NCBI GenBank assembly: GCA_963718355.1
Contig: CAVQZA010000020.1
Coordinates: 62,001-126,000 of the forward strand
Source of the DNA: CAVQZA01 sp963718355
GTDB taxonomy: Bacteria; Actinomycetota; Thermoleophilia; Gaiellales; Gaiellaceae
Direction of reading: 5' to 3'
DNA: 64,000 nucleotides
The notes under the pieces were generated by a model, which worked only from the letters and a program-made list of their open reading frames with translations, was not told where the DNA came from and searched no databases. Both the position numbers and the translations under genes were made by a program. The first letter of the stretch is position 1. Each line of letters starts with the position of its first letter. Below are positions 32,976 to 41,566 of this stretch, piece after piece.

Positions 32976-33649
32976 GCCGCGACGCTCAGGAAGTCGCCGC
33001 AGAGGCAGCGGCCGAGCGACTGCCACTCGGCGAGGTGCGTCGCCGTGTCCGCGGCCATCCCCGGCGGTGGCACGTCCGGCTCCTCCGCGGTCCACGAGTC
33101 GATCTGGTCCGCGGTGATCTCGGCGTGGAACTGGATCCCCCAGACCCGCGAGCCGAGCCGGAACGCCTGCGTGCACACCGGGCTTCGTGCCAGCTCCACC
33201 GCGCCTGCGGGCAGGCCGTAGGTGTAGTAGTGCCACTGGAACGCGTCGAAGCTCGCCGGCAGGGCGCCGAGGACGGGATCGGCGATGGCTTCGGCGGTCA
33301 GCTCGACGGGGAACCAGCCGATCTCCGGCTTGCTCGCAGGCATCACCGGCGCGTGCGCGGCCCGGGCGAGGAGCTGTGCGCCGAGGCAGACGCCGAGCGT
33401 CGGCAGGCCGAGGTCGAGCAGCCGCTGGAGGAACGCCGTCTCCTCGCGCAGCCACGGATGGCGATCCTCCTGGTCGGCGTGCATCGCGCCGCCGAAGACC
33501 ATCACCGCGCCGTAGGAATCGAGCGGGCGCGGGATCGGCGTGTCCCACGCGAGGCTCCACTCGTCGAGCGAGTGCCCGCGCTCGCGCGTGACCTCGCCGA
33601 AGACGCCGGAGCGGCAGTCGTCGCCGTGGATCACCGCGAGCACGTCCAT
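32972..33649 (-). CDS. Class I glutamine amidotransferase-like protein
   Basis: The protein has the class I GATase triad pattern: LGVCLGAQLLARA (nucleophile Cys) and VWGIQFHAEITADQI (catalytic His and Glu). It matches the GuaA-like stand-alone amidotransferase group seen next to diverse genes, with no synthetase domain. The glutamine-hydrolysing partner or substrate is unknown. The likely start is ATG at 33649, 7 nt after TACTCT on the minus strand (33662-33657); GTG at 33652 adds one residue. Confidence 0.82.
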   Translation of the reverse strand: MDVLAVIHGDDCRSGVFGEVTRERGHSLDEWSLAWDTPIPRPLDSYGAVMVFGGAMHADQEDRHPWLREETAFLQRLLDLGLPTLGVCLGAQLLARAAHAPVMPASKPEIGWFPVELTAEAIADPVLGALPASFDAFQWHYYTYGLPAGAVELARSPVCTQAFRLGSRVWGIQFHAEITADQIDSWTAEEPDVPPPGMAADTATHLAEWQSLGRCLCGDFLSVAA

Positions 33650-33707
33650 CACGGTGAGAGTAGACGAGGAGCGGGACCCGGAGGCCCCGCTCCTCGCGAC
33701 GAGCCGT

Positions 33708-34730
33708 CTACTTGACCTTGACCTTGATGAACTTGCTGAGCGAGGTGAACTGCGGGATCGTCGAGCTGACGCACGGGCCCAGGCCCGGCGTGCCCGCCGG
33801 GATGGCCGCGCAGCCCGCCGTGCCCAGCGGGATGTCGTCAGCTGCGACGCCGGCGACGAACGAGTACGGGCCCTTCTTCAGCTTGGCCGTGAAGACGTAG
33901 CTGCCGGCCGAGTTGGTCTTGGCGATGCCGAGCTTCTTGGTGCCCTTCAGCAGCACCACCGGGAATCCGGGGACCCCCTGGCCCGCGAGGGTGACGCGGC
34001 CCGCGAGCACGGCCTTGCCCTTCGAGGCCTTGACTGCGAGCGTGACCACCGGCTTGATGTCGAGCCCGAGCGCGGTGACGGTTCCGGCCACGTTCGGATT
34101 CGCCGTGCCCGCCGTGTACGGCGTGAACTCGCTGATCCACGTCGGCGAGGTGCCCTTGGTGAAGATGCCGTTGACGGTGAAGTTCACGTCGAGCAGCTTG
34201 GCGCAGAGCGTCGCTGCACATGCGGCGCCGACATCCGGCGAGGCGAGGCAGGTGACGAGCGTCGTCTGCACGCCGAGCGCGGCGAGCGAAGCGGGCGCCG
34301 GGTTGACGTAGACGGGAACGTTGAGCGTCTGGCCCGCCGCGGTCAGCGAGAGGTTCCAGACGGCCGTGTTGGCCGGCGCGCCGGAGCACTGCTGGTCGAC
34401 CGGCGTCGTGTACTTCGTCGGGTCGGCGACGATCACGGAACCGGTGAGCGGGATCACCGCGTCGGGCGAGATCGCCTTGGCGTTGATGCTCGCGGTGACG
34501 GTGCCGATCGTCGTGCCCGGCGCAGCGGTGAGCGTCGCGGCGGACGGCGAGAGGATGTGGATTGCCGCGGTCGAGTCGTCGGTCTTCGACGAGACGACGT
34601 GGATCGTCGTCTTCGCCCCGACCTGCTGGCCCGTGAGACTCGGCGTGTACGCGGCGACGGCCGTGGCGGCCGTGGCGAGGAACACGGTTCCGGTCGCTAC
34701 GAGTGCGGCTTTGAGCGAGGGCTTGCGCAT
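33708..34730 (-). CDS. Secreted beta-sandwich protein
   Basis: The 340-residue protein starts with a signal peptide (MRKPSLKAALVATGTVFLAT, then AATAVAA). The mature part is Thr/Ala/Val-rich with many short predicted strands; the C-terminal ~100 residues (VTLAGQGVPGFPVVLLKG to SLSKFIKVKVK) resemble an Ig-like/carboxypeptidase-regulatory-like fold. Four cysteines are well spaced for disulfides. No enzymatic motif. A good ribosome site (AAAGGAG) precedes ATG 34730. It follows, on the same strand, the solute-binding protein gene 35 bp upstream, so they may be co-transcribed. Function unknown. Confidence 0.72.
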   Translation of the reverse strand: MRKPSLKAALVATGTVFLATAATAVAAYTPSLTGQQVGAKTTIHVVSSKTDDSTAAIHILSPSAATLTAAPGTTIGTVTASINAKAISPDAVIPLTGSVIVADPTKYTTPVDQQCSGAPANTAVWNLSLTAAGQTLNVPVYVNPAPASLAALGVQTTLVTCLASPDVGAACAATLCAKLLDVNFTVNGIFTKGTSPTWISEFTPYTAGTANPNVAGTVTALGLDIKPVVTLAVKASKGKAVLAGRVTLAGQGVPGFPVVLLKGTKKLGIAKTNSAGSYVFTAKLKKGPYSFVAGVAADDIPLGTAGCAAIPAGTPGLGPCVSSTIPQFTSLSKFIKVKVK

Positions 34731-34765
34731 GGAGCTCCTTTCGGTACGTCTTTGGGAGTAAAGCA

Positions 34766-35974
34766 CTAGGACTTCGCGGGGACGAGCGGCCCCTGCTGGG
34801 TCCAGAGACCCTTCAGGTACCGGAAGATCGCCGCCTGGTCCATCGGGAAATAGTCGTTCGGCGAGGTGCGGAGCACGATGCCGGGAAGCAGGAACGGATT
34901 GTTCGATTCGGTGAGGTGCGTGGCGGCGTGGAGCACGCTGTCGCGCGTGAGGTTCCGCCCCGCTTTCTTGAGGACGTCGACCATCGTGAACGCGGCCGCC
35001 ATTCCGTAGAAGTTGTAGACGTCGGTCGGGCGGCCGGTCGGGTCGTACTTGGCCATGATCTGCTTGTAGAGCTTCGTGGCCGGGTCCTTCGCCCAGCGGG
35101 GCGAGGTCGGATCCTTGACGAACGCGATCGAGGTCGCGCCGGCGGTCGTCGCGGGGCTCGTGCTCGCGGTGGCGATCTGCATGATGCTCGGCTCGATCGA
35201 GACCGAGCTGACGTAGACCTTGGGCTGCCAGCCGAGCTTGTGCATGTCGATGAACGACTTGATCGCGAAGAGCGGCGTCGCGAAGATCATGAACGTGTTC
35301 GCGCCGGCCGCCTTGAGGCGCGACACCTGCGAGGCGACATCGTTGTCGGTCGGCTCGTAGCCGAGCGTCGCGACGATCTTCGCCTTGCCGCCGAGCCCCT
35401 TCTTCAGCCCTGCGACGAGGTCGTCGCCGAAGTCGCTGTTCTCGTAGAGGATCCCGATCTTCGCCTTGGGGGCCGTTGCCGCGATCTGGCGGCCGTAGAT
35501 CGCGCCCTCGGCGCTGAAGCTCGGCAGGTAGCCCATCGTCCACGGGAACTGCTTCGCGTTCGCGAAGGCCGACGCGCCCGTGCCGGCGAAGAGGCCAGGC
35601 ACCTTGAGCTGGTTCAGCAGCGGCTGGACGGCGAGCGCGTTCGGCGTGCCGATCGTGTTGAAGACGGCGAGGACGTTGTCCTGCTGCACGAGCTGGCGCG
35701 TCAGCTGGACGGTCTGCGCCGGGTCGTAGGCGTCGTCGTAGTACTTGTAGGTGATCGTCCTGCCGTTGATGCCGCCGTGGGCGTTGACGTAGGCGAAGTA
35801 CGCGGCGGCGCCGGGGCCGACGACGCCGAAGGCCGCAGCCGGGCCGGTGAGCGGAACCGTGCCGCCGATCAGGACGCTCGTCGGCGTCACGCCCGGGGCG
35901 TCCTGCCGCCCGGCCGACGCGGCCGGGATGCCGATCGCTAGCGCGACGGCGAGAGCGAGGAGTGCCCTGGTCAT
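34766..35974 (-). CDS. Branched-chain amino acid-type ABC substrate-binding protein
   Basis: The 402-residue protein has a signal peptide (MTRALLALAVALAIGIPAAS) and the type I periplasmic-binding (LivJ/ANF) pattern: VLIGGTVPLTGPAAAFGVVG, NAHGGINGRTI, PNALAVQPLLNQLKVPGLF and ILYENSDFGDDLVAGLKKG. Proteins of this class bind amino acids, amides or aromatic acids outside the cell for an ABC importer. No lipobox cysteine is visible, and no permease or ATPase gene lies in the window, so it is an orphan binding protein here. The ATG at 35974 overlaps the stop of the S15-type hydrolase by 4 bp. Confidence 0.85.
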   Translation of the reverse strand: MTRALLALAVALAIGIPAASAGRQDAPGVTPTSVLIGGTVPLTGPAAAFGVVGPGAAAYFAYVNAHGGINGRTITYKYYDDAYDPAQTVQLTRQLVQQDNVLAVFNTIGTPNALAVQPLLNQLKVPGLFAGTGASAFANAKQFPWTMGYLPSFSAEGAIYGRQIAATAPKAKIGILYENSDFGDDLVAGLKKGLGGKAKIVATLGYEPTDNDVASQVSRLKAAGANTFMIFATPLFAIKSFIDMHKLGWQPKVYVSSVSIEPSIMQIATASTSPATTAGATSIAFVKDPTSPRWAKDPATKLYKQIMAKYDPTGRPTDVYNFYGMAAAFTMVDVLKKAGRNLTRDSVLHAATHLTESNNPFLLPGIVLRTSPNDYFPMDQAAIFRYLKGLWTQQGPLVPAKS

Positions 35975-37389
35975 CCGGAGATCGGCTTCAGCAACACGGG
36001 CAGGGTGAGCGTCACCTTGCCGACGGTGAGCTTCGACCCGTCGGGTACCGACGAGATATAGATGATGTTCCCGGCCGACTCGGCAGTCGACGTCGCCGCG
36101 AGGGTGAGCCGGATCTTCGAGCCCGCCGGCAGCGTGTTCGCCCAGAAGGCGAGCCGGATCGTGACCTGCTTCGGCTTCCGGCTCAGCGTCAGCTTGGTGC
36201 CGCCCTCGCCGATCACGTAGTCGCTGCCGTCCGGGAGCCGGGCCGAGAGGACGGCGACGAGATGCGGGAACGAGCTCGTCGAGGAGAGCGTCGCGGTCAC
36301 GGTGGGCGAGCCGAAGGTCTCGAGCAACCCCTTCGGTGCCCTGACCGCGCGGACGACCGAGCCCGAGGCGCCGATCGTCGACGAGCCGGGCAGCGTCGCC
36401 ACGAGCCGCTTCGTCGGCGGCAGCGAGGCGTACGAGACGGTGCCGCCCTCCTTCCACGGCGAGGGCGCGAGCTCGACCGGCTTGCGCTTGTCGATCCCGT
36501 TCGGCTCGTTCTTCAGGAAGCGTGCGAACCAGTCGCCGCCCTCGGAGAGCACGACCGAGATGTCCGGCCCCGGGAATGTCGAGGGCGGATGGCCGAAGTC
36601 GCCGATGTACAGCCGCTTCGGGCCCCTTAGGAGCTTGTAGCCCTGCCAGGCCTGGTCGATGTCGAACGCGAAGTCGCGGCGTCCCTGGAAGAGGAACATC
36701 GGCGTCGTCACCGTGCTCAGCGCCTGGCGGCTCGAGCGCGCGGCCGCGAACGAGGACACGGTCGAGTTGAGGTCGCTCTCGAGCGCCGGCCCCTTCACCG
36801 CGAGCACGTCGGGCGAGGTGCGGTCGGCCGGCACGGCCTGGAGGAAGCCGAAGATCACGCCGCTCTTCGCGAGCCCCTGCGGCGCGAGCGCGGAGATCAG
36901 GTCGGTCCAGGTCTCGACGACCTCGCCGGCCGCGAACGGGATGCCGTCGACGATCGAGCGCCAGACGGCTCCGCCGCCCAGCGAGATTCCCCAGGCGCCG
37001 ACGGCCTTCGGATCGATCTCCGGCCTGGCCGTAAGCCAGGCGAAGAGCGCCTTGAAGTCGGTGATCTCGCGCGGCCCGTCCAGCGAGAAGAGCCCGCCCG
37101 AGGTGCCGTGTCCGCGCGCGTCGAACGTGAGCACCGCGTAGCCCTCGTTGGCGAACGAGTTCTCGGCGAGCGTGTTCATGTCCTGTCGCTTCCCGCCGAG
37201 GCCGTGGAACATCATGATCGCGGGATAGCCCGCCGCCGGCTTCGCGGTCGTCGGCTCGTAGAGCGTGTAGGTGATCGCGACGCCGTCGTCCATCGTCACC
37301 GCGCCGTCGACCCTGGTGAAGTTCGCCGCGTGCGCGCCCGCGGGCAACGCGAAGAAGACCGCGGTGAGGATCAGGATGCAGCGTCGCAT
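35971..37389 (-). CDS. Secreted S15-type alpha/beta hydrolase
   Basis: The 472-residue protein begins with a signal peptide (MRRCILILTAVFFALPAGAH) followed by an X-Pro dipeptidyl-peptidase/CocE-like hydrolase: AIMMFHGLGGKRQDMNT, GYAVLTFDARGHGTSGG (oxyanion and DARGHG block), VGAWGISLGGGAVW (nucleophile GISLGG) and YIGDFGHPPSTFP (His). The C-terminal ~150 residues form a beta-rich jelly-roll domain with LVAVLSARLPDGSDYVIGEG. It would hydrolyse esters or peptides outside the cell. The start is ATG at 37389; TACCCT lies 10 nt upstream on the minus strand. It is coupled to a binding-protein gene, hinting at extracellular processing then uptake. Confidence 0.82.
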   Translation of the reverse strand: MRRCILILTAVFFALPAGAHAANFTRVDGAVTMDDGVAITYTLYEPTTAKPAAGYPAIMMFHGLGGKRQDMNTLAENSFANEGYAVLTFDARGHGTSGGLFSLDGPREITDFKALFAWLTARPEIDPKAVGAWGISLGGGAVWRSIVDGIPFAAGEVVETWTDLISALAPQGLAKSGVIFGFLQAVPADRTSPDVLAVKGPALESDLNSTVSSFAAARSSRQALSTVTTPMFLFQGRRDFAFDIDQAWQGYKLLRGPKRLYIGDFGHPPSTFPGPDISVVLSEGGDWFARFLKNEPNGIDKRKPVELAPSPWKEGGTVSYASLPPTKRLVATLPGSSTIGASGSVVRAVRAPKGLLETFGSPTVTATLSSTSSFPHLVAVLSARLPDGSDYVIGEGGTKLTLSRKPKQVTIRLAFWANTLPAGSKIRLTLAATSTAESAGNIIYISSVPDGSKLTVGKVTLTLPVLLKPISG

Positions 37390-37447
37390 CGGCGCGGACA
37401 GGGTAGATGAACGTTTCGGCCGCCGATAGAGCCCATACAATCGCCCG

Positions 37448-38266
37448 ATGGATTCGCGTGCGATCGGCCTCTTCGATTCCGGGATGGGAGGCCTCACCGT
37501 CCTCCACGAGTGCCTTGTCACGCTGCCTGCCGAGGACTTCGTGTACCTCGGCGACGGCGCCCGCTTCCCCTACGGGCCGCGCCCACTCGACGAATTGCGG
37601 CGGTTCGCGGGGGAGATCGGCGCGTTTCTGGAGGCCGAGGGCGTGAAGCTGATCGTGGCGGCCTGCAACTCCGTTACCTCGGCCGCGTTGCCGGAGCTCC
37701 AGACCGAGCTCGGCGTGCCGGTGATCGGCGTGCTCACGCCCGAGGCGCACGCGGCCGTGCAGGCGACGCGGAACCGGCGCGTCGGCCTGCTTGCGACCCA
37801 TGCGACGGTCGAGAGTGGCCGCTACGAGGCGCTCGTGCACACGCTCGACGCGGGCGTGACCCTCACCGCGGTTCCTTGCCCGCGCCTCGTCGAGCTGATC
37901 GAGAGCGACGACCCGTTCGGCGCCGAGACGACCGACGCGGTGCGCGAGTACGCCGAGCCGCTGAAGCGCGCGGGCGTCGACACGGTGATCCTCGGCTGCA
38001 CGCACTACCCGCTGATCCGGCCGATCCTCCAGCGCGTCTTCGGCCGCGAAGTGACGCTCGTCTTCTCGGCCGAGGAGACCGCGCGCGAGACCGCCGAGAC
38101 GCTCGCGCGCAAGGGAATCGAGAACGACCCGGGCCGCGAGGGCGCCTACCGCTTCCTCACCACCGGCGACCCCGACGCGTTTCGCACGATGGGCCGGCGC
38201 TTCCTCCAGCTGCCGATCGACGAGGTCGAGCACGTGACCATCCAAATGCTCATGAGCACAAGGTGA
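37448..38266 (+). CDS. murI: Glutamate racemase
   Basis: At 272 residues, with both catalytic cysteine motifs: VAACNSVTSAALPEL (first Cys) and VILGCTHYPLIRP (second Cys), and IGLFDSGMGGLTVL at the N-terminus. It converts L- to D-glutamate for peptidoglycan stem peptides in the cytoplasm. TACAAT lies 6 nt before the ATG, so the transcript may be leaderless. The stop overlaps the rph GTG by 4 bp, the well-known murI-rph-rdgB order in actinobacteria. Confidence 0.95.
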   Translation: MDSRAIGLFDSGMGGLTVLHECLVTLPAEDFVYLGDGARFPYGPRPLDELRRFAGEIGAFLEAEGVKLIVAACNSVTSAALPELQTELGVPVIGVLTPEAHAAVQATRNRRVGLLATHATVESGRYEALVHTLDAGVTLTAVPCPRLVELIESDDPFGAETTDAVREYAEPLKRAGVDTVILGCTHYPLIRPILQRVFGREVTLVFSAEETARETAETLARKGIENDPGREGAYRFLTTGDPDAFRTMGRRFLQLPIDEVEHVTIQMLMSTR

Positions 38267-38976
38267 CCGTGCGCACCGACGGGAGGCGCGCCGACGAGCT
38301 GCGCCCGCTCGACCTCAAGCCCGACTTCCTCGAGCTGCCGCACGGCTCGGTGCTCTACTCGCAGGGCAAGACGCGTGTGCTCTGCACCGCCTCGATCCAG
38401 GAGGGCGTGCCGCGCTGGCTCTACAACAAGGGCCGCGGCTGGCTCACCGCCGAGTACTCGCTCCTGCCCGCGTCGACGGGCGACCGCACCGACCGCGAGG
38501 CCTCGCGCGGGAAGCAGGGCGGGCGCACGATCGAGATCCAGCGCTTGATCGGACGCTCGCTGCGCGCGGTGATCGACTTCGAGGCGCTCGGCGAGCGCAC
38601 GCTCTGGCTCGACTGCGACGTGCTCCAGGCCGACGGCGGCACCCGCTGCGCCTCGATCTGCGGCGCCTACGTCGCGGCTTACCGCGCGCTCGACCGCTTC
38701 GGGCTCAGCAAGGCGCTCGTCGGCTCGGTCTCGGCCGTCTCGGTCGGGATTCTCGACGGCGTGCCGATCCTCGACCTCGACTACTCCGAGGACTCGACCG
38801 CCGACACCGACATGAACGTGGTGATGACCGGCGACGACCGCCTGATCGAGGTGCAGGCGACCGCAGAGCAGGAGCCGTTTTCCCGCGCGCTCCTCGACGA
38901 GCTGCTCGAGCTCGCGGCCGCCGGGATCGAACGCCTGGCGGTGTCACAGCAGGAGGCCGCCGAGGCGCCTCGGTGA
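38263..38976 (+). CDS. rph: Ribonuclease PH
   Basis: The 237-residue protein has the RNase PH layout: GSVLYSQGKTRVLCTASIQE, RTIEIQRLIGRSLRAVIDFE (RNA-binding and assembly), LDCDVLQADGGTRCASICGA and LDLDYSEDSTADTDMNVVMT (phosphate-dependent catalysis). It trims the 3' end of tRNA precursors with phosphate as co-substrate. The start is GTG at 38263, overlapping the murI stop; the stop overlaps the rdgB GTG. Confidence 0.95.
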   Translation: MTVRTDGRRADELRPLDLKPDFLELPHGSVLYSQGKTRVLCTASIQEGVPRWLYNKGRGWLTAEYSLLPASTGDRTDREASRGKQGGRTIEIQRLIGRSLRAVIDFEALGERTLWLDCDVLQADGGTRCASICGAYVAAYRALDRFGLSKALVGSVSAVSVGILDGVPILDLDYSEDSTADTDMNVVMTGDDRLIEVQATAEQEPFSRALLDELLELAAAGIERLAVSQQEAAEAPR

Positions 38977-39551
38977 GAGCGGTCCTCTGCTCGCGCAACG
39001 CGGGCAAGGCGCGCGAGCTCGAAGAGCTGCTGCCGGACTGGTCGATCGCCACCCTCGAGGCCGACGACTATCCGCCGGAGACCGGCGCCACCTACTACGA
39101 GAACTCGCGCGGGAAAGCGCTCTACGGGCGCGAGGTCGGCGACCCGGACGCGTGGATGATCGGCGAGGACTCCGGGATCGAGGTCGACGGGCTCGGCGGC
39201 GCGCCGGGCCTCGAGTCGGCGCGGCTCGGCGGCGACGATCCGGTCGGCTGGCTCCTCGGCGAGCTCCGCGGAGCCCGCGGCGAGGCACGGCGCGCGCATT
39301 TCATCTGCGAGCTCGTGGTCATCTCGCCGGCCGGAGACGAATATCGCGGCACCGGCGTCCTCGACGGCACGATCGCCGAGGAGCCGCGCGGCACCGGCGG
39401 CTTCGGCTACGACCCGATCTTCGTCGCCGACGGGGAGACGCGCACCGTCGCCGAGCTCGGCGAGGACTGGAAGCTCGAGCACTCCCACCGCGCGCGAGCC
39501 GTCCGCGCGCTCCTAGGCGGCGGGGGCCTCGGTGCCGACCTCGCGCCGTGA
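38973..39551 (+). CDS. rdgB: XTP/dITP diphosphatase
   Basis: The 192-residue Ham1/RdgB family protein has SRNAGKARELEELLP near the N-terminus, YYENSRGKALYG, GEDSGIEVDGLGGAPGLESA and GTGGFGYDPIFV. It hydrolyses non-canonical purine triphosphates (ITP, XTP) to the monophosphate, keeping them out of nucleic acids. The GTG start overlaps the rph stop. Its last 39 bp overlap the end of the convergent YihY-type gene, which is longer than usual for this window. Confidence 0.93.
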   Translation: MRAVLCSRNAGKARELEELLPDWSIATLEADDYPPETGATYYENSRGKALYGREVGDPDAWMIGEDSGIEVDGLGGAPGLESARLGGDDPVGWLLGELRGARGEARRAHFICELVVISPAGDEYRGTGVLDGTIAEEPRGTGGFGYDPIFVADGETRTVAELGEDWKLEHSHRARAVRALLGGGGLGADLAP

Positions 39552-40331
39552 GGCCCACCAGTTGACCTCGGCGCCGATCACGATCACGTTTGCCATCACG
39601 TAGAGCCAGACGAGGAGCAGCACGCCGCCGGAAAACGCCCGCAGCGTCGGGTTCAGGCTCGAGAAGCGGATGTAGAGCGGCAGGATCTGGAACGTCACCT
39701 CGAGCAGGAACGTTGCGGCGAACGCGCCGGGCAGCACCTCACGGATCGTGATGTCCGGGACATTCGGCAGAAGCAGGTAGATCGAGCTCAGGAAGAAGAA
39801 CACCGCGACCGCCGAGATCAGCACCGACAGCGTGTAGGCGGCAACGCCGTTGTCGGTCACGCCGGGCGCGTAGCGCTTCAACATGCTGTCGCCGACCGAG
39901 GCCACGATCAGCCCGAAGAACAGCACCGCGATCGCGCCGATCATGAACGAGAACGCGAGCGACTTCCCGCGCAGGAAGCCGCGATTCGGGCGGCCGTAGA
40001 CGATGTTCAGCGCCGACTCGAGCACGCTGAAGAGCGAGAGCGACGTCCAGAGGAGCACGATCGCCCCGACGATCCCGAACGCAGCTGCGTTGTCCTGCAG
40101 CGTCTGGACGATGCTGATCAGCGTCGCCACGGAGCTCTCCGGGAACGCGTGGCTGAGCTCGGTGACGAGGAAGCTCGACTCGTTCGCGCGCCCCGCGAAG
40201 CCAAGCAGCGAGAGCGTCAGGAAGAGCAGCGGCACGAACGAGAGGAGCGCGAAGTAGGCGATCATCGCCGCGAGGTGCGTGCCGCGGTCGGTGAAGAACT
40301 TCGCCACGAGCTTGCGTTTGCGCAGTCGCAC
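39513..40331 (-). CDS. YihY/BrkB-type membrane protein
   Basis: The 272-residue protein has six hydrophobic helices with the YihY/virulence-factor-BrkB pattern: FTDRGTHLAAMIAYFALLSF at the N-terminus and, near the end, FSGGVLLLVWLYVMANVIVI followed by GAEVNWW. The family is widespread, of uncertain function; the old RNase BN name is considered wrong. The start is GTG at 40331 (VRLRKRKLVAKF). It overlaps rdgB tail-to-tail by 39 bp. Confidence 0.85.
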   Translation of the reverse strand: MRLRKRKLVAKFFTDRGTHLAAMIAYFALLSFVPLLFLTLSLLGFAGRANESSFLVTELSHAFPESSVATLISIVQTLQDNAAAFGIVGAIVLLWTSLSLFSVLESALNIVYGRPNRGFLRGKSLAFSFMIGAIAVLFFGLIVASVGDSMLKRYAPGVTDNGVAAYTLSVLISAVAVFFFLSSIYLLLPNVPDITIREVLPGAFAATFLLEVTFQILPLYIRFSSLNPTLRAFSGGVLLLVWLYVMANVIVIGAEVNWWASRREVGTEAPAA

Positions 40332-40366
40332 GACGGGCAGTATCGCCGGTGTAGGCTTCGGCCTTG

Positions 40367-40762
40367 ATGGAAGCCGCCCAGGCACTCGCCGACCTCACCG
40401 AGATCTCGACGCAGATCAAGGCCGCCGCGCTCTACCGCGCCGACGGCACGGTCGATGCGTCCACGCTCGCCGACGGCACACGCTTTGTCGAGGCGGCGCG
40501 CGCGCTCGTCGCAGCTGCCGACGGGGTCCGAAACGAGCCGCTCGTCCAGCTCGAGGCCGCAAGCGCCGAGGGCAGCGTCTTCGTCGTCCGCGACGGCGAA
40601 CGCGTGGTCGCGGCGGTGACAGGCCCGGAACCGACGGTCGGGCTCGTCTTCTACGACCTCAAGAGCTGCCTCCGCGCGAGCGCCGAGAGCGAGGAAGCCG
40701 CGAAGCCGAAGCGCGCGCCGAAGCGCAAGGCCAAGGACGAGGAGGACGGCGATGAAGCGTAA
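40367..40762 (+). CDS. Roadblock/LC7-like small protein
   Basis: The 131-residue protein has a first ~100-residue domain compatible with a Roadblock/LC7 fold (MEAAQALADLTEISTQIKAA, then LVQLEAASAEGSVFVVRDGE and VGLVFYDLKSCLRA), then a lysine/glutamate-rich tail (KRAPKRKAKDEEDGDEA). In bacteria such proteins often partner small GTPases or Ser/Thr kinase systems; none is nearby. ATG at 40367 has TAGGCT 9 nt upstream. It overlaps the next gene by 11 bp and leads the operon to pyrE. Confidence 0.65.
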   Translation: MEAAQALADLTEISTQIKAAALYRADGTVDASTLADGTRFVEAARALVAAADGVRNEPLVQLEAASAEGSVFVVRDGERVVAAVTGPEPTVGLVFYDLKSCLRASAESEEAAKPKRAPKRKAKDEEDGDEA

Positions 40763-40949
40763 GCTCCTCGTCCTGCTCGCCGCGGCCGGCGCCATCGCCG
40801 CCAGCCTCGCGTTCTTCCGGCACAGCAGTGGGCGGCGCGAGCGGGTCGATCTCTACTTCGCCGACGGCTCGATGGTCTCGCTCGGCGAGGGCCCGGACGC
40901 CGAGCGGCTGCTCGCGCTCGGCCGCACGACGCTCGACGCCGCGCGGTGA
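40752..40949 (+). CDS. Small single-helix membrane protein
   Basis: A 65-residue protein: positively charged start (MKRKLLVLLAAAGAIAASLA) forming a membrane helix, then a short polar domain (RRERVDLYFADGSMVSLGEG). It may be a membrane-tethered partner of the Roadblock-like protein encoded just upstream, with which it overlaps. The stop overlaps the pyrE GTG by 4 bp. Family not recognised. Confidence 0.65.
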   Translation: MKRKLLVLLAAAGAIAASLAFFRHSSGRRERVDLYFADGSMVSLGEGPDAERLLALGRTTLDAAR

Positions 40950-41476
40950 CCGACGCCGAGCTGCGCGCCGCAATCAAGGAGCACGCCTACCTCGAGGGTG
41001 ACTTCGTCCTCCGCTCCGGTCGCCGCTCCAAGTACTACCTCGACAAGTACCGCTTCGCGACGCGCCCCGACCTGCTCGCGGCGATCGGCGAGCGGCTCGC
41101 CGGCGCCGTGGCCGAGCACGAGCCCGAGGCGACGCGGCTCGCCGCACCGGCCCTCGGCGCCGTCGCCCTGGCCGCCAGCGCCTCGCTCGCCTCGGGCCTG
41201 CCGTTCGTGATCGTGCGCGAGGCGGCGAAGGAGTACGGCACGGCCAACCGGCTCGAAGGCGTCTACGAGGAGGGCGAGCTGGTGTGCCTGATCGAGGACG
41301 TCGTCACCTCCGGCGGGGCTCTGCTCGAGGCCGTCGAAGCCGTCCGCGAGGCCGGATTGACCGTCCGAACGGCGGTCTGCGTGGTCGATCGCGAGGAGGG
41401 TGGGGCCGACGCGCTCGCGCGCCAGGCGGTTCGGCTGCGGCCGATATTCCGCGCGGCGGACATCGTCGCCGGCTGA
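40946..41476 (+). CDS. pyrE: Orotate phosphoribosyltransferase
   Basis: The 176-residue protein has FVLRSGRRSKYYLDKYRFAT near the N-terminus, FVIVREAAKEYGTANRLEGV (flexible-loop lysines) and the PRPP-binding motif VCLIEDVVTSGGALLEAVEA. It converts orotate and PRPP to OMP in pyrimidine synthesis. The GTG start overlaps the stop of the small membrane protein. It is at the end of a three-gene run; pyrF lies 450 bp downstream past hup, each with its own promoter. Confidence 0.93.
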   Translation: MTDAELRAAIKEHAYLEGDFVLRSGRRSKYYLDKYRFATRPDLLAAIGERLAGAVAEHEPEATRLAAPALGAVALAASASLASGLPFVIVREAAKEYGTANRLEGVYEEGELVCLIEDVVTSGGALLEAVEAVREAGLTVRTAVCVVDREEGGADALARQAVRLRPIFRAADIVAG

Positions 41477-41499
41477 AAAAGTGCCGCAAAACGGCTTGG

Positions 41500-41528
41500 T
41501 TGAGCGCATCCGGGGCGCCTGTTACTCT
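41500..41528 (+). promoter_or_regulatory. Sigma-70-type promoter of the HU gene
   Basis: TTGAGC (41500-41505), 17 bp, then TACTCT (41523-41528) gives a good primary-sigma promoter. The start of the HU gene is 38 bp further, leaving a leader with a clear AGGAGGG ribosome site. Confidence 0.7.
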
Positions 41529-41566
41529 CAGAAGCTGCATCTCGACCTCAACAGCAGGAGGGACAC

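Noticed and set aside
34766..38245. 1159-aa open frame on the minus strand
   Set aside because: Only its last 402 codons are the solute-binding gene; the rest is antisense shadow over the S15 hydrolase and murI in GC-rich DNA.
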